Positions 35,901 through 47,639 are shown, counted from the stretch's first letter. The stretch: 64,000 nt of DNA from Scandinavium goeteborgense (GCF_003935895.2 NZ_CP054058.1:806001-870000); one strand, 5' to 3'. Notes: a model not told the origin generated them from the sequence alone. Made by a program: numbers and translations.

Positions 35901-36364
35901 CGTCATTGCAGAACGTCTCGCAAGGGATGCAACTTTGGCTGGAGCATCTTGTCTATTGCGCCAGTGGCGGAGAAGGTGAAAGCCGTCTGTTACTACGTAA
36001 AGAAGGCGAGTGGCGTTTCCCACCGCTGGCCGCGCAGGAGGCTATGACATATTTATCGGAGCTGGTGGCAGGTTACCGTGAAGGATTGTCTCAGCCACTG
36101 CTGTTCCTCCCTGAAAGTGGGGGGGCATGGCTGAAAGCCTGTTATGACAGCGAAAATAATGTCATTTTATGGGATGAAGCAACACAACAGAAAGCGCGCA
36201 GTAAGTTCATGCAAGCCTGGGAAGGCAGTATGGTGATTCGCGGCGAAGGGGCCGATGTCTGGTACCAGCGCCTGTGGCGAACCCTTGAACCTGAAAGCGT
36301 TGAAGCGATTCTCGCGCAGGCAGAGCGTTACCTGCAGCCTGTTTTTCGTTTCCATCAGTCATAG
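32996..36364 (+). CDS. recC: RecC, exodeoxyribonuclease V gamma subunit
   Basis: The product is 1122 residues, the E. coli length. RecC is an inactivated helicase-like fold that splits the duplex ahead of RecB and RecD and recognises Chi in the 3' strand. Conserved blocks include LRVYHSNRLDVLEALM at the start and GMNDGIYPRALAPLGFDLM. It works with RecB and RecD encoded downstream. ptrA separates it from recB, as in other enterobacteria. Confidence 0.97.
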   Translation: MLRVYHSNRLDVLEALMEFIVEQDRLNDPFEPEMVLVQSTGMAQWLQMTLSKRFGIAANIDFPLPASFIWDMFVRVLPEIPEQSAFNKQSMSWKLMTLLPGMLEQEAFTPLRQYLSDDSDKRKLFQLASRVADLYDQYLVYRPEWLTRWEADERIDGIDEAQLWQAPLWKALVEHTAALGQPLWHRANLYQRFITALENSEQPPAGLPSRVFICGISALPPVYLQALQALGKHVDVYVLFTNPCRYYWGDIKDPAFLAKLLARQRRHHREQRELPLFRDSQQAPALFNADGEQDIGNPMLASWGKLGRDYIYLLAGLERYQELDAFVDIEPDNLLHNLQYDILELQNSAVAGRTAEEFARSDSKRTLDPDDRSLSIHVCHSPQREVEVLHDRLLAMLEENKELSPRDIIVMVSDIDSYSPFIQAVFGSASGDRYVPWAISDRRARQSHPALQAFITLLSLPDSRFVSEDVLALLDVPVLAARFNIDEEGLRYLRLWVNESGVRWGMDDDNVREWDLPPTGQHTWRFGLTRMLLGYAMESNQGEWQSILPYDESSGLIAELVGHLASLLMKLNQWRLRLTEERVLSDWLPVCREMLNDFFLPDPDTEAALALIEQQWQGIIEQGLESHYGETVPLSLLRDELAQRLDQERISQRFLAGPVNICTLMPMRSIPFKVVCLLGMNDGIYPRALAPLGFDLMSQKPVRGDRSRRDDDRYLFLEALMSAEQKLYISYIGRSIQDNSERYPSVLVQELVDYIGQSHCLQGDEMLNCDESEQRVKTHILHQHSRMPFDAVNFMPGETQSYAREWLKAASLEGEAHSEFIQPLPPVVIETLPFEQLQRFWLHPVRAFFQMRLQVNFRIEENEIPETEPFTLEGLSRYQLNQQLVNTLVEEQDASLMFRRFRAGGELPYGAFGEIAWDDQCQEMQALADRVSTQRKPGKSLEIDLHCDGVNITGWLPQVQSDGLLRWRPSLQNVSQGMQLWLEHLVYCASGGEGESRLLLRKEGEWRFPPLAAQEAMTYLSELVAGYREGLSQPLLFLPESGGAWLKACYDSENNVILWDEATQQKARSKFMQAWEGSMVIRGEGADVWYQRLWRTLEPESVEAILAQAERYLQPVFRFHQS

Positions 36365-36490
36365 CCGCTGTATAAAAATTGCGCAGGTATCGGGATTCCA
36401 TTATCATGCGCAACTTGTCACGGACTGATGTTTACAAGTGAGGCTGCCATTCAGAGCAGCACAGAAGTTTGTTAATGATGAGGTCCGTGA

Positions 36491-39379
36491 ATGCCCCGCA
36501 GCACTTGGTTGAATGTCGTATTTATCGTTTTGTTCGCCCTCTGGGCGCCTATGAGTCAGGCTGACAATGGATGGCAACCGATAAAGGAAACCATCCGCAA
36601 AAGCGAGAAAGATCCCCGTCAGTATCAGGCGATTAAGCTTGATAACGGGATGGTTGTGCTGTTGGTTTCCGACCCGCAGGCGGTGAAGTCGTTGTCTGCG
36701 CTGGTGGTGCCGGTTGGCTCGCTGGAGGATCCGGATTCCCATCCGGGACTGGCCCATTTCCTCGAACATATGACGCTGATGGGGTCTAAAAAATACCCGC
36801 AGCCGGATAGCCTCGCCGAATATCTCAAAATGCACGGCGGCAGCCACAATGCCAGTACCGCACCTTATCGCACCGCGTTCTATCTCGAAGTAGAAAACGA
36901 CGCGCTGGCAGGCGCGGTTGATCGCCTGGCAGATGCTATTGCCGAACCGCTTCTTGATAAAAAATACGCCGACAGAGAGCGCAACGCCGTTAACTCAGAG
37001 CTGACTATGGCCCGCAGCCGAGACGGTATGCGTATGGCTCAGGTGAGCGCCGAAACCATTAACCCGGCGCACCCAGGAGCCCGTTTCTCCGGCGGTAACC
37101 TTGAAACACTGAGCGACAAGCCCGGCAGCCCGGTACTTGATGCGCTGCTGGCGTTCCGCGATAAATACTACTCCGCCAACCTGATGAAAGCGGTTATCTA
37201 CAGCAATAAGCCGCTGCCAGAACTGGAAAAAATGGCCGCGGAAACCTGGGGTCGGGTACCAAACAAAAACATCACCCGCCCGGAGATTACTGTTCCTGTG
37301 GTGACCGATGCGCAGAAAGGCATCATCATTCACTACACGCCAGCGGTGCCGCGTAAAGTGCTGCGCGTTGAGTTTCGTATTGATAACAATACTGCCCAGT
37401 TCCGCAGTAAAACCGATGAGCTGATTACCTATTTGATGGGGAATCGTAGCCCGGGAACGCTGTCCGACTGGCTGCAAAAGCAGGGGCTGGCTGAAGGCAT
37501 TCGCGCCGATTCTGACCCGGTGGTGAACGGTAACAGTGGCGTACTGGCCATTTCAGCGACCCTGACGGATAAAGGCCTGGCGCATCGCGATCAGGTTGTT
37601 GCCGCCATTTTCAGCTACCTCAATCTGCTGCGCGAGAAGGGCGTGGATAAGCGTTACTTTGATGAATTAGCCCACGTGCTGGATCTCGATTTCCGCTATC
37701 CGTCTATCAATCGCGATATGGATTACGTTGAATGGCTGGCTGACACCATGATCCGCGTGCCGGTCGAGCACACGCTTGATGCGGTCAACATTGCTGACCA
37801 GTATGACGCAAAAGCTATCCAGGATAGTCTGGCGATGATGACCCCGCAAAACGCGCGCATCTGGTATATCAGCCCGAACGAGCCGCACAACAAAACCGCC
37901 TACTTTGTTGATGCGCCGTATCAGGTCGATAAAATTAGCGCGCAGACCTTCAGTGAATGGCAGCAGGGATCCGCGAAAATCGCGCTGCAGTTGCCCACGC
38001 TTAATCCGTATATTCCGGACGACTTCACGCTGATCAAGCCTGAGAAAGTCGCCGATAAACCACAGCTGATTGTCGATGAGCCGCAGCTGCGAGTGGTGTA
38101 CACCCCGAGCCGCTATTTTGCCAGCGAGCCGAAAGCGGACGTGACCCTGGTGCTGCGTAACCCGAACGCCATGGAAACCGCCCGTAACCAGGTGATTTTT
38201 GCCCTGAATGATTACCTGGCAGGCATCGCGCTCGACCAGCTCAGCAACCAGGCCGCAGTGGGCGGAATCAGCTTCTCGACCGGTGCCAATAATGGCCTGA
38301 TGGTCAACGCCAACGGTTATACCCAGCGTCTGCCGCAGCTGTTTGATGCCCTGTTGCAGGGCTATTTCAGCTATCAGCCGACCGAGGAACAGCTGGAACA
38401 GGCTAAGTCCTGGTATGCGCAGATGCTGGATTCCGCCGAGAAAGGCAAAGCCTTTGATCAGGCGATTATGCCGGTGCAGATGCTGTCTCAGGTGCCGTAC
38501 TTCCAGCGCGAAGAGCGCCGAAGTTTGCTGCCATCCATCACGCTGAAGGACGTTTTGAGCTGGCGTGATGCGCTGAAAGCAGGCGCGCGTCCAGAGTTTC
38601 TGATCGTCGGTAACATGACGGCTGATAAATCTGTTTCGCTCGCACGAGAGGTGCAAAAACAGCTCAATGCCCACGGTTCGGAGTGGTGCCGTAACAAAGA
38701 TATCGTGGTGGAGAAACAGCAGAACGCCATCTTTGAAAAAGCGGGTAGCACCAGTGATTCTGCGCTGGCTGCGGTGTTCGCACCGCCAAAAGCTGACGAG
38801 TTCAGCAGCTCTGCCGCCAGCGCCATGCTGGGGCAAATTATCCAGCCGTGGTTCTACAACCAACTGCGCACCGAAGAACAACTGGGCTACGCGGTGTTTG
38901 CTTTCCCGATGAACGTCGGGCGTCAGTGGGGCGTCGGTTTCCTGTTGCAGAGCAGCGACAAACAGCCTGGCTTCCTGTGGGAGCGTTTCAAAGCCTTCTT
39001 CCCGACCGCTGAGGCGAAGCTGCGGGCCATGAAGCCCGAAGAGTTTGCGCAAATCCAGCAGTCGGTGATTGCTCAAATGCAGCAGCCGCCGCAAACGCTG
39101 GGTGAAGAGGCATCAAAGCTCAGCAAAGATTTCGATCGCGGTAATATGCGTTTTGATTCACGTGATAAAGTAGTGGCTCAGATAAAACTGCTGACGCCGC
39201 AAAAACTTGCAGACTTCTTCCATCAGACGGTGGTGGAGCCGCAGGGCATGGCGCTTCTTTCTCAGGTCTCCGGCAGCCAGAACGGGAAAACAGAATTTGT
39301 TCACCCGAAAGGCTGGAAGGTCTGGAAGAGCGTTAGCGCGCTGCAGCAATCCATGCCGCTGATGAGAGAGAACGAATGA
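36491..39379 (+). CDS. ptrA: PtrA, protease III (pitrilysin)
   Basis: The product is 962 residues with a signal peptide (about residues 1-24, ending SQA). It is an M16 metalloprotease: the inverted zinc motif HFLEH, with the distal Glu in the NSELTMARSRDG region about 75 residues later. It is periplasmic and degrades short peptides such as insulin B chain. Four tandem M16 domains fill the length, the last three inactive. recB starts at its stop codon (ATGA overlap). Confidence 0.96.
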   Translation: MPRSTWLNVVFIVLFALWAPMSQADNGWQPIKETIRKSEKDPRQYQAIKLDNGMVVLLVSDPQAVKSLSALVVPVGSLEDPDSHPGLAHFLEHMTLMGSKKYPQPDSLAEYLKMHGGSHNASTAPYRTAFYLEVENDALAGAVDRLADAIAEPLLDKKYADRERNAVNSELTMARSRDGMRMAQVSAETINPAHPGARFSGGNLETLSDKPGSPVLDALLAFRDKYYSANLMKAVIYSNKPLPELEKMAAETWGRVPNKNITRPEITVPVVTDAQKGIIIHYTPAVPRKVLRVEFRIDNNTAQFRSKTDELITYLMGNRSPGTLSDWLQKQGLAEGIRADSDPVVNGNSGVLAISATLTDKGLAHRDQVVAAIFSYLNLLREKGVDKRYFDELAHVLDLDFRYPSINRDMDYVEWLADTMIRVPVEHTLDAVNIADQYDAKAIQDSLAMMTPQNARIWYISPNEPHNKTAYFVDAPYQVDKISAQTFSEWQQGSAKIALQLPTLNPYIPDDFTLIKPEKVADKPQLIVDEPQLRVVYTPSRYFASEPKADVTLVLRNPNAMETARNQVIFALNDYLAGIALDQLSNQAAVGGISFSTGANNGLMVNANGYTQRLPQLFDALLQGYFSYQPTEEQLEQAKSWYAQMLDSAEKGKAFDQAIMPVQMLSQVPYFQREERRSLLPSITLKDVLSWRDALKAGARPEFLIVGNMTADKSVSLAREVQKQLNAHGSEWCRNKDIVVEKQQNAIFEKAGSTSDSALAAVFAPPKADEFSSSAASAMLGQIIQPWFYNQLRTEEQLGYAVFAFPMNVGRQWGVGFLLQSSDKQPGFLWERFKAFFPTAEAKLRAMKPEEFAQIQQSVIAQMQQPPQTLGEEASKLSKDFDRGNMRFDSRDKVVAQIKLLTPQKLADFFHQTVVEPQGMALLSQVSGSQNGKTEFVHPKGWKVWKSVSALQQSMPLMRENE

Positions 39380-42300
39380 CCGAGACCGCCGAGTCCCTAA
39401 ATCCCCTGCGCTTGCCGTTAACCGGTGAGCGCCTGATTGAAGCCTCAGCGGGCACCGGAAAAACCTACACCATCGCCGCACTCTATCTGCGGCTGTTGCT
39501 TGGACTGGGTGGCGAAGCCGCCTTTGTCCGCGCGGTCGATGTCGAAGAGCTGCTGGTGGTGACCTTCACCGAAGCCGCCACCGAAGAACTGCGTGGCCGC
39601 ATCCGGAGTAACATCCACGAACTGCGCATTGCCTGCCTGCGTAACCGCACCGATAACCCGCTTTATGCCAGCCTGCTCACCGAAATTCCTGATCCGCAAC
39701 AGGCGGCGGACGTGCTTTTGCTGGCCGAACGGCAAATGGACGAAGCGGCAGTGTTTACCATTCACGGTTTCTGTCAGCGCATGCTGAGCCTCAACGCGTT
39801 TGAGTCGGGTATGTTGTTCGAACAGCAGCTGATTGAAGATGAATCTCGCCTGCGCTTCCAGGCCTGTGCCGATTTCTGGCGACGCCACTGCTACCCGCTT
39901 CCGCGTGAGGTGGCCGAGGCCATTCATGCCAGCTGGAAAGGGCCGCAGGACCTGCTGAAATCCATCGATCGCTATCTTCAGGGCGAAGCCCCGCAGCTCA
40001 AAACCCCGCCCTCGGATGAAACGCTGATTGCCCGCCATCAGCAGATTGTGGCGCAGCTGAGCGCCCTGAAAGCGCAATGGCAGGCGGCGGTCGGGGACAT
40101 TGCCGATATTATCGAAAGCTCCGATATCAACCGAAGCAAATTCAACCGCGGTAATCAGGGTAAATGGATAGAGAAGATTAGCGCGTGGGCTGAGGCAGAA
40201 AATACCGGCTATCAGCTCCCCGATTCGCTGGAGAAATTTGCCCAATCGTTCCTGATCTCACGCACTAAAGCGGGCGGAAACCCGCCGCTGCATCCGCTGT
40301 TCGATACCATCGAAGCGCTGCTGGCGGCACCGCCGTCACTCAATGATTTGGTCATCTCCCGGGCGATGGTTGAAATACGTGAAGCCGTGGCGCGGGAGAA
40401 ACAGCGACGTGGCGAGCTGGGCTTTGACGACATGCTGAGCCGTCTGGACGATGCATTGCAGGGCGAAAGCGGTGACGCGTTGGCGGCCGCTATTCGTCAG
40501 CGTTTCCCGGTGGCAATGATCGATGAATTCCAGGATACCGATCCGCAGCAGTACCGCATTTTTCGACGGATCTGGCGGCAGCAACCCGATACTGCGCTGC
40601 TGTTGATTGGCGATCCTAAACAGGCTATTTACGCGTTTCGCGGCGCGGATATTTTTACCTACATGCGCGCGCGTGGCGATGTAGCCGCCCATTACACCCT
40701 CGACACCAACTGGCGTTCGGCCCCAGGCGTGGTGGAAAGCGTCAACCGGCTTTTTGGCCTGTCTGATAATCCTTTCATGTTCCGTGATATTCCCTTTTTA
40801 CCGGTGAAGCCCGCGCCCAAAAATCAGGGGCTGCGCTTTGAGATGAACGGTGAAGACCAGCCTGCGATGAGCTTTTGGCTGATGCCTGGCAACAACGTCA
40901 GCGCCGGGGATTATCAGGCGTTCATGGCGCAGATGTGCGCCGGGCAAATTCGCGACTGGCTGAGCGCCGGTCAGCGTGGTGATGCGCTGCTATGGCGCGG
41001 TGAAACGTCACGTCCGGTTCAGGCTTCAGACATTACCGTGCTGGTGCGTAATCGACAGGAAGCGGCGCTAGTGCGTGATGCGCTGAATGCGCTGGGTATT
41101 CCGTCGGTGTACTTATCTAACCGCGACAGCGTGTTTGAAACGCCAGAAGCGCAGGAACTGCTGTGGCTACTACAAGCCGTGTTGGCCCCGGAAAGGGAAA
41201 GCAGCCTGCGCACCGCGCTCGCCAGCTCGCTGTTTGGTCTGAATGCACAGGACATTGAGCGCCTGAATTTAGATGAACTTGCCTGGGATGCGCTGGTGGA
41301 AGAGTTCAGCGAATATCGCCTGCTCTGGCAAAAGCGGGGCGTGATGGCGATGCTGCGTGCGCTGATGGCAGCGCGCAATATCGCAGAAAATTTACTGGTG
41401 ACGCACGGCGGTGAACGTCGTCTGACCGATATTCTGCATCTAAGCGAGCTGTTACAGGAAGCCGCCGTGCAACTCGAAAGTGAACATGCGCTGATGCGAT
41501 GGCTGGGGCAGCAGATTGGCGGACCGGACAGCGGATCGTCGAGCCAGCAAATGCGCCTGGAAAGCGACAAGCACCTGGTGCAAATCGTTACGGTGCATAA
41601 ATCGAAAGGGCTGGAATACTCTCTGGTCTGGCTGCCGTTTATCGCCCGCTATCGGAAACAGGATCAGGCGTTTTATCACGACCGCACGTCCTTCGCGGCG
41701 GTGCTCGATTTGCACAATGGCGAAGAAAGCCTGGAGCTTGCCGAGGCCGAGCGTCTGGCAGAAGATTTACGCCTGCTGTACGTGGCGCTGACCCGCGCGA
41801 TTTGGCACTGCAGTTTAGGTATTGCGCCGCTCAGTCCGCGCCGCAGCGATAAAGCCACCGACACCGAGTTGCACCAAAGTGCGCTGGGCCGCCTGGTGCA
41901 AAAAGGCGAAGCCAAAGACGCAGCGGGCCTTGAAGCCTGTCTACGTGAACTCTGTAACGAACATATTGCTCTGCATATCCCGACCCTCCCGGAAGGCGGG
42001 CGCTGGCAGGCGATTACGCCTGAAATGCCGGAACTACGCGCCAGAGAGATGCAGCGACGCATCATCGACGACTGGCGAGTCACCAGCTATTCCGGGCTTC
42101 AACAGCGAGGGCACAGCGTGGCGCAGGATCTGCTGCCGCGCCTGGATATCGACGCGGCGGGCGTGGCTGACGTGTCTGACGAGCCGGAACTGACGCCGCA
42201 TCATTTCCCGCGCGGAGCATCACCGGGCACCTTCCTGCATAGCCTGTTTGAAGAAATCGATTTTACACAGCCAGTCGATGAACCGTGGATGCAGGAACAG

Positions 42301-42915
42301 CTCGAGCGCAACGGCTTTGAGGCTAAATGGGCTCCGGTATTAACGCAGTGGCTGACCACCGTGCTGCAAACGCCACTCTCCGGCGCGGGCATTTCGCTGA
42401 GCCAGCTCACGGCCAAAAATAAGCAAGTCGAGATGGAGTTCTATCTGCCGATAGAACAACTGCTGATGCCGCAGGCGCTGGATGCGTTAATCCGCCAGCA
42501 TGACCCGCTTTCCGCGGGCTGTCCGCCGCTCGATTTCCGACAGGTGAGCGGTATGCTTAAAGGCTTTATCGACCTTGTTTTCCGCCATGACGGGCGTTAT
42601 TACCTGCTCGACTATAAATCCAACTGGCTCGGCGAAAATAGCGAGGCTTACACCCAGGCCGCAATGGCGCAGGCGATGCAGTCGCACCGCTACGACCTGC
42701 AATATCAGCTGTACAGCCTCGCGCTGCACCGTTATCTGCGCCACAGGCTGTCGGATTACGATTTTGACGCCCACTTCGGCGGCGTGATTTATCTGTTCCT
42801 GCGCGGCGTAGACGGCGGCGAAGGCGGGCAGGGGATCTTTACCACCCGGCCTGATCGCGCACTGATCGACGGTATGGATGCGCTGTTTGCGGGTGATGCA
42901 CAGGAGGTGATGTGA
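39376..42915 (+). CDS. recB: RecB, exodeoxyribonuclease V beta subunit
   Basis: The product is 1179 residues, one shorter than E. coli RecB. An SF1A helicase has Walker A ASAGTGKT near residue 24, [14 protein letters not shown] and [17 protein letters not shown]. The C-terminal nuclease has the metal-binding residues D1066 (GFIDLVF), D1079 and K1081 (LLDYKSN). RecB moves 3' to 5', cuts both strands and loads RecA after Chi. The start overlaps the ptrA stop by 4 bp, and recD overlaps its stop by 1 bp. Confidence 0.97.
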   Translation: MTETAESLNPLRLPLTGERLIEASAGTGKTYTIAALYLRLLLGLGGEAAFVRAVDVEELLVVTFTEAATEELRGRIRSNIHELRIACLRNRTDNPLYASLLTEIPDPQQAADVLLLAERQMDEAAVFTIHGFCQRMLSLNAFESGMLFEQQLIEDESRLRFQACADFWRRHCYPLPREVAEAIHASWKGPQDLLKSIDRYLQGEAPQLKTPPSDETLIARHQQIVAQLSALKAQWQAAVGDIADIIESSDINRSKFNRGNQGKWIEKISAWAEAENTGYQLPDSLEKFAQSFLISRTKAGGNPPLHPLFDTIEALLAAPPSLNDLVISRAMVEIREAVAREKQRRGELGFDDMLSRLDDALQGESGDALAAAIRQRFPVAMIDEFQDTDPQQYRIFRRIWRQQPDTALLLIGDPKQAIYAFRGADIFTYMRARGDVAAHYTLDTNWRSAPGVVESVNRLFGLSDNPFMFRDIPFLPVKPAPKNQGLRFEMNGEDQPAMSFWLMPGNNVSAGDYQAFMAQMCAGQIRDWLSAGQRGDALLWRGETSRPVQASDITVLVRNRQEAALVRDALNALGIPSVYLSNRDSVFETPEAQELLWLLQAVLAPERESSLRTALASSLFGLNAQDIERLNLDELAWDALVEEFSEYRLLWQKRGVMAMLRALMAARNIAENLLVTHGGERRLTDILHLSELLQEAAVQLESEHALMRWLGQQIGGPDSGSSSQQMRLESDKHLVQIVTVHKSKGLEYSLVWLPFIARYRKQDQAFYHDRTSFAAVLDLHNGEESLELAEAERLAEDLRLLYVALTRAIWHCSLGIAPLSPRRSDKATDTELHQSALGRLVQKGEAKDAAGLEACLRELCNEHIALHIPTLPEGGRWQAITPEMPELRAREMQRRIIDDWRVTSYSGLQQRGHSVAQDLLPRLDIDAAGVADVSDEPELTPHHFPRGASPGTFLHSLFEEIDFTQPVDEPWMQEQLERNGFEAKWAPVLTQWLTTVLQTPLSGAGISLSQLTAKNKQVEMEFYLPIEQLLMPQALDALIRQHDPLSAGCPPLDFRQVSGMLKGFIDLVFRHDGRYYLLDYKSNWLGENSEAYTQAAMAQAMQSHRYDLQYQLYSLALHRYLRHRLSDYDFDAHFGGVIYLFLRGVDGGEGGQGIFTTRPDRALIDGMDALFAGDAQEVM

Positions 42916-44753
42916 TGACCATGGAAGTCCTGTTAATGGAAGCCGCCCAGCAAAAACTGCTGCGCCCGCTGGATGTACAGTTTGCGCTGATGGTCGCGGA
43001 ACATGACACGCCGGGTGTGATGCTGGCGGCGGCGTTGCTCAGCCGCGATGCCGGGGAAGGCCACGTATGTCTGCCGCTTTCGCGTTTCCACGCGGATGAA
43101 CAAGCCACCGGGCGCGTGCAGGCGCTCTGGCAGCAGCTGTTTGCTCTGGCCGGTCCCGTGGAGGGCATTGAAGCACAGCTGCTGGCCTCTCCGGCGGTGG
43201 GCGATGGCGCGGAAGCGACGCCGTTGGTGCTGTGTGGCGGACGTTTGTATCTCAATCGCCTGTGGCGCAATGAACTCACGATTGCCCGCTTTTTCAGCCA
43301 GAGCGAACCGGAAGCGCCCGGAGATGATGCGCTGCTGACCACCACGCTTGCGGCGCTGTTTCCCCCAACGGATGAGGTCGACTGGCAGAAAGTCGCCGCG
43401 GCTGTGGCGCTGACCCGGCGGATCTCTGTTATCTCTGGCGGCCCCGGTACCGGAAAAACCACCACCGTGGCGAAACTGCTGGCAGCACTGATCCAGACCA
43501 ATACCCAGCCGAAATGCCGTATCCGCCTGGCTGCGCCAACCGGTAAAGCTGCCGCGCGTCTGACGGAATCGTTAGGTTCTGCCCTGCGTCAGTTGTCGTT
43601 AAACGATGAACAGAAAAAACTGCTGCCTGCGGAAGCGGGCACGCTGCATCGCCTGTTGGGCGCGCAGCCAGGCAGCCAGCGCCTGCGTTATCACGCGGGA
43701 AACCCGCTGCATCTGGACGTGCTGGTGGTGGATGAAGCGTCGATGATTGATTTGCCTATGATGGCGCGGCTCATTGCGGCCCTCCCGGCGCACGCCCGGG
43801 TGGTTTTCCTTGGCGACCGTGACCAGCTGGCGTCGGTGGAAGCCGGCGCGGTGCTGGGTGATGTTTGCGCCTGGGTGAATGCCGGTTATACACCGATGCG
43901 CGCACAGGAGCTGAGTCGTCTGACCGGTACTTCCGTGCCCGCAGGCGAAGGATCTGAGGCAGGCGCACTGCGTGATAGCCTGTGCCTGTTGCAAAAAAGC
44001 TACCGTTTCGGCAGTGACTCCGGCATCGGCCAGCTGGCGCGTGCGGTGAATAACGGCGATGCGAAAGCGATGAAGCAGGTGTTTGCGCAAGACTTTTCTG
44101 ATATCACCTTAAAACCGCTGCGCACCACGGCGGAGTACGAATCCATGCTGGAAGAGGCCGTAACAGGTTATGCAGATTACCTGGCGCTGCTGAAAGCGCG
44201 CGCGGAGCCGGCCGATATCCTGGCTGCCTTTTCGCAGTATCAAGTGCTCTGTGCGCTCCGTGAAGGGCCGTATGGCGTGAGTGGGGTGAATGAACAGCTC
44301 GAACAAACGCTGGCCCGTAAACGGCGTATCCTTCCGTCGCGGCACTCTCGGTGGTATGAGGGGCGTCCGGTGATGATTGCCCGCAACGATAGCGCGCTGG
44401 GGCTGTTCAATGGGGATTTAGGCATTGCGCTCGACCGGGGAACCGGGCTACGCGTGTGGTTCCCGATGCCGGATGGCAGCATTAAATCCGTGCAGCCGAG
44501 CCGTTTGCCGGAACACGACACCGCGTGGGCCATGACGGTGCATAAATCGCAGGGGTCGGAATTCAATCATGCGGCGTTAATTTTACCGTCGCAGAGCGTG
44601 CCGTTGGTGACGCGAGAGTTGGTGTATACGGCCATCACCCGTGCTAAACAGCAGCTTTCACTGTACGCCGACCCGGCGCTGCTGGCGCAGGCAATCACCG
44701 TCAGAACCGAACGACGCAGCGGGCTGGCGGCGCTGTTTGCTCAGTTGGGATAA
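42915..44753 (+). CDS. recD: RecD, exodeoxyribonuclease V alpha subunit
   Basis: The product is 612 residues from ATG 42915, which overlaps the recB stop by one base; this matches the E. coli N-terminal length (18 residues before the conserved RPLDVQFAL). CAGGAGGTGA lies 5-14 bp upstream. It is an SF1B 5'-3' helicase with Walker [11 protein letters not shown] at 175-184, VVDEASMID, and [11 protein letters not shown] near the C-terminus. It is the faster motor of RecBCD and is needed for the Chi response. Confidence 0.97.
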   Translation: MTMEVLLMEAAQQKLLRPLDVQFALMVAEHDTPGVMLAAALLSRDAGEGHVCLPLSRFHADEQATGRVQALWQQLFALAGPVEGIEAQLLASPAVGDGAEATPLVLCGGRLYLNRLWRNELTIARFFSQSEPEAPGDDALLTTTLAALFPPTDEVDWQKVAAAVALTRRISVISGGPGTGKTTTVAKLLAALIQTNTQPKCRIRLAAPTGKAAARLTESLGSALRQLSLNDEQKKLLPAEAGTLHRLLGAQPGSQRLRYHAGNPLHLDVLVVDEASMIDLPMMARLIAALPAHARVVFLGDRDQLASVEAGAVLGDVCAWVNAGYTPMRAQELSRLTGTSVPAGEGSEAGALRDSLCLLQKSYRFGSDSGIGQLARAVNNGDAKAMKQVFAQDFSDITLKPLRTTAEYESMLEEAVTGYADYLALLKARAEPADILAAFSQYQVLCALREGPYGVSGVNEQLEQTLARKRRILPSRHSRWYEGRPVMIARNDSALGLFNGDLGIALDRGTGLRVWFPMPDGSIKSVQPSRLPEHDTAWAMTVHKSQGSEFNHAALILPSQSVPLVTRELVYTAITRAKQQLSLYADPALLAQAITVRTERRSGLAALFAQLG

Positions 44754-44763
44754 GCAGAATAAT

Positions 44764-44790
44764 GCCGGGCAAGACGAAACGCTGCCCGGC
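44764..44790. terminator. REP-like hairpin between recD and argA (convergent)
   Basis: GCCGGGCA / TGCCCGGC form an 8-bp perfect stem with an 11-nt loop AGACGAAACGC. It resembles REP units and probably doubles as terminator for both converging genes. Confidence 0.65.
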
Positions 44791-44806
44791 GATTTTAGAA
44801 GGGTAA

Positions 44807-46138
44807 TCAGGACAGATCGGCCATCAGTACTTTCGACTTGCGCTGATAGTTGTACATCTCTTTTTTACTCTCCGGCAGTAAATCCACTTCCACCGGCATA
44901 AACCCGCGCTCCTGGAACCAGTGAATGCTGCGGGTCGTCAGCACAAACAGTTTGCTGAGGCCCATTTGTCTGGCCTGGGCGGCAATGCGCTCCAGCAGCA
45001 CTTCACCGCGCGATGAGCTGCGATAATCCGGATGCACCGCCACACAGGCCATTTCGCCGATGCGCTCTTCCGGGAACGGATACAGCGCGGCGCAGGCGAT
45101 GGTGGTGTTATCGCGCTGAATCACGGTGAACTTGTCGATTTCCATTTCCAGCTGCTCGCGAGAGCGACGCACCAGAATCCCCTGTTGTTCCAGCGGCTCG
45201 ATAAGTTCGAGGATCCCGCCAATGTCGTTGATAGTGGCCCGGCGGATTTGCTCGGCGCTTTCCATCACAATCTGAGTCCCGATCCCATCGCGGGAGAACA
45301 GTTCCTGTAACAGCGCCCCGTTTTCCTGGTAGCTGAGGAGATGACAACGGCGCACGCCGCTGCGGCAGGCTTTCACTGCTCCACGCAGGAAACGCACGGT
45401 GCCAGAGTAATACTCGCCGTCGTTTTCCAGCGTTTCGACACGCGCCTGTGCCTCATTAGGGAACAACTCGGAAATGATTTCACCCTGGGAATTCAGCACG
45501 CCCTGCGAAGAGCAGAAGCCGATCATCTTTTCTGCTTTGAGCTTAATGGCCAGCTGGGTGGCAATCTCTTCTGAAGTCAGGTTGAAGCTTTCCCCGGTCA
45601 CGGAGACGGCCACCGGCCCCATCAGCACGATGGCGCCGCTGTCGAGCTGACGATGAATGGCTTCTTCATCGATGCGACGAATACGGCCGCTGTGGCAATA
45701 ATCAATTCCGTCATCGACGCCCAGCGGCTGCGCGATAATGAAGTTGCCGCTCACCACATTGATGTGCGCGCCCTGCAAAGGCGTGTTATTGAGGCTCATC
45801 GACAGACGCGCAGTTATATCAAGTTGTAACATTCCTGCGGCCTGCTTCACCATGTCGAGCGTTTTGGCGTCAGTCACGCGGGTCTTTTTGTGATAAATCG
45901 GCTCGTGATGATGCTCCGCCAGATTGGCGTCAATCTGTGGACGCGCGCCATACACCAGCACCAGGCGAATGCCCAGACTGTGAAGAAGACCTATATCGTT
46001 GACAATGCTTGAGAAATTCTCATGTTCAATGGCTTCGCCGCCGAGCATAATGACAAACGTCTTGCCGCGGTGGGCGTTAATGTATGGAACAGAATGACGA
46101 AATCCCTCAACCAGTTCGGTTTTACGTTCCTTCACCAC
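44807..46138 (-). CDS. argA: ArgA, N-acetylglutamate synthase
   Basis: The product is 443 residues from GTG 46138, the E. coli length; a frame to 46156 has no RBS. An N-terminal amino acid kinase domain binds the feedback inhibitor arginine. A C-terminal GNAT domain ([20 protein letters not shown]) acetylates glutamate from acetyl-CoA, the first step of arginine biosynthesis. Two ArgR boxes lie just upstream. amiC is divergent. Confidence 0.97.
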   Translation of the reverse strand: MVKERKTELVEGFRHSVPYINAHRGKTFVIMLGGEAIEHENFSSIVNDIGLLHSLGIRLVLVYGARPQIDANLAEHHHEPIYHKKTRVTDAKTLDMVKQAAGMLQLDITARLSMSLNNTPLQGAHINVVSGNFIIAQPLGVDDGIDYCHSGRIRRIDEEAIHRQLDSGAIVLMGPVAVSVTGESFNLTSEEIATQLAIKLKAEKMIGFCSSQGVLNSQGEIISELFPNEAQARVETLENDGEYYSGTVRFLRGAVKACRSGVRRCHLLSYQENGALLQELFSRDGIGTQIVMESAEQIRRATINDIGGILELIEPLEQQGILVRRSREQLEMEIDKFTVIQRDNTTIACAALYPFPEERIGEMACVAVHPDYRSSSRGEVLLERIAAQARQMGLSKLFVLTTRSIHWFQERGFMPVEVDLLPESKKEMYNYQRKSKVLMADLS

Positions 46139-46149
46139 AGTACAACCTC

Positions 46150-46188
46150 GATGCATGATTATTCGTATTTAGTGTATTTTTATTCTGT
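46150..46188. promoter_or_regulatory. two ARG boxes upstream of argA
   Basis: The 18-bp sites at 46150-46167 and 46171-46188 match the ArgR consensus WNTGAATWWWWATTCANW with about three and two mismatches. They are separated by 3 bp, the spacing of a paired operator, and start 11 bp upstream of the start codon. Repression of argA by arginine through hexameric ArgR is therefore expected. Confidence 0.8.
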
Positions 46189-46364
46189 TTTGCATCTCAG
46201 TGCAAGCATCAATTTCAACCAATGTCCCCAATAAGTCAGTTAGAAATTAGAACGAATCAGGATTGTTTACCCTTTTATAGATGACAGTTTATGCGGGTTT
46301 GGTTAAAGTTTTCGGTCAAACCAGCCGTATAAATTGCTAAATTGATTTTTTGCTTGGGAGAGGC

Positions 46365-47618
46365 ATGTCTGGAAGTCAGTCAGGATTAACACGTCGTCGC
46401 TTGTTAAAAGGGGCGGGGGCAATGTGGTTACTCAGTGTGAGTCAGGTGGGGCTGGCCGCTGATAGTCGAGTGGTGGCGGTGCGCGTCTGGCCTTCGTCCA
46501 CCTATACCCGCGTGACGATAGAATCCAGCCATGAGCTGAAATATAAGCAGTTTGCGCTTAGCAACCCTGAGCGGGTGGTGGTCGATCTCGAAGGCGTGAA
46601 TCTCAACTCGGTGCTGAAAGGCATGAGTGCGCAGATTCGCGATGACGATCCGTATATCAAATCGGCGCGCGTCGGGCAGTTCGATCCGCAAACCGTGCGC
46701 ATGGTGTTTGAGCTCAAGCAAAACGTCAAACCTCAACTGTTTGGCCTGGCCGCTGTCGCGGGCTTTAAAGAACGTCTGGTGATGGATCTTTACCCGTCTA
46801 CGGCGACGGAAGTGCAGGATCCGCTGTTGGCGTTACTGGAAGATTACAACAAAGGCGATCTGGATAAGCAGGTTCCACCAGCCCAGAGCGGCCCACAGCC
46901 GGGCAAAGCAGGGCGCGACAGGCCGATTGTCATAATGCTCGACCCGGGGCATGGCGGTGAAGACTCCGGCGCAGTGGGGAAATATCACACCCGCGAGAAA
47001 GACGTGGTGCTGCAAATCGCCCGTCGCCTGAAGGCGCTTATCGAGAAAGAAGGCAATATGAAGGCGTATATGACACGTAATGAAGACGTGTTCATTCCGC
47101 TGAAAGTGCGCGTGGCTAAGGCGCAGAAACAGCGCGCCGACCTGTTTGTCTCGATTCACGCCGATGCATTCACCAGCCGCCAGCCGAGCGGTTCATCGGT
47201 GTTTGCATTGTCGACCAAAGGGGCAACCAGTACCGCGGCGAAATACCTGGCGAAAACTCAGAACGCCTCGGATCTTATCGGTGGTGTCAGTAAAAGCGGC
47301 GATCGCTATGTCGATCACACCATGTTCGACATGGTGCAGTCCCTGACCATCAACGACAGCCTGAAATTTGGTAAAGCGGTATTGGGGAAACTCGGCAAAG
47401 TTAACAACCTGCATAAGAATAGGGTGGAGCAGGCCGGGTTCGCCGTACTGAAAGCCCCGGATATTCCGTCGATTCTGGTTGAGACTGCATTTATCAGTAA
47501 CGTCGAAGAAGAGCGTAAGCTGAAGACCGCCACCTTCCAGCAGGAAGTGGCGGAGTCGATTCTGGCTGGGATCAAAGCGTACTTTGCTGATGGGGCAACG
47601 CTCGCGCGACGTGGGTAA
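46365..47618 (+). CDS. amiC: AmiC, N-acetylmuramoyl-L-alanine amidase
   Basis: The product is 417 residues from ATG 46365, the E. coli length. A twin-arginine signal ([16 protein letters not shown]) is followed by the N-terminal AMIN domain, which localises to the septum, and the amidase_3 domain. Zinc residues are in [12 protein letters not shown], and catalytic Glu near the C-terminus in LVETAFISN. It splits septal murein during daughter cell separation under NlpD/EnvC control. Confidence 0.96.
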   Translation: MSGSQSGLTRRRLLKGAGAMWLLSVSQVGLAADSRVVAVRVWPSSTYTRVTIESSHELKYKQFALSNPERVVVDLEGVNLNSVLKGMSAQIRDDDPYIKSARVGQFDPQTVRMVFELKQNVKPQLFGLAAVAGFKERLVMDLYPSTATEVQDPLLALLEDYNKGDLDKQVPPAQSGPQPGKAGRDRPIVIMLDPGHGGEDSGAVGKYHTREKDVVLQIARRLKALIEKEGNMKAYMTRNEDVFIPLKVRVAKAQKQRADLFVSIHADAFTSRQPSGSSVFALSTKGATSTAAKYLAKTQNASDLIGGVSKSGDRYVDHTMFDMVQSLTINDSLKFGKAVLGKLGKVNNLHKNRVEQAGFAVLKAPDIPSILVETAFISNVEEERKLKTATFQQEVAESILAGIKAYFADGATLARRG

Positions 47619-47639
47619 GTGCATCAGGAAAGAAAAGAG

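Noticed and set aside
37667-39094. 475-codon minus-strand frame opposite ptrA
   Set aside because: Long but composition reflects antisense codons (rich in His, Gln, Arg); no motif seen, and ptrA is complete on the other strand.
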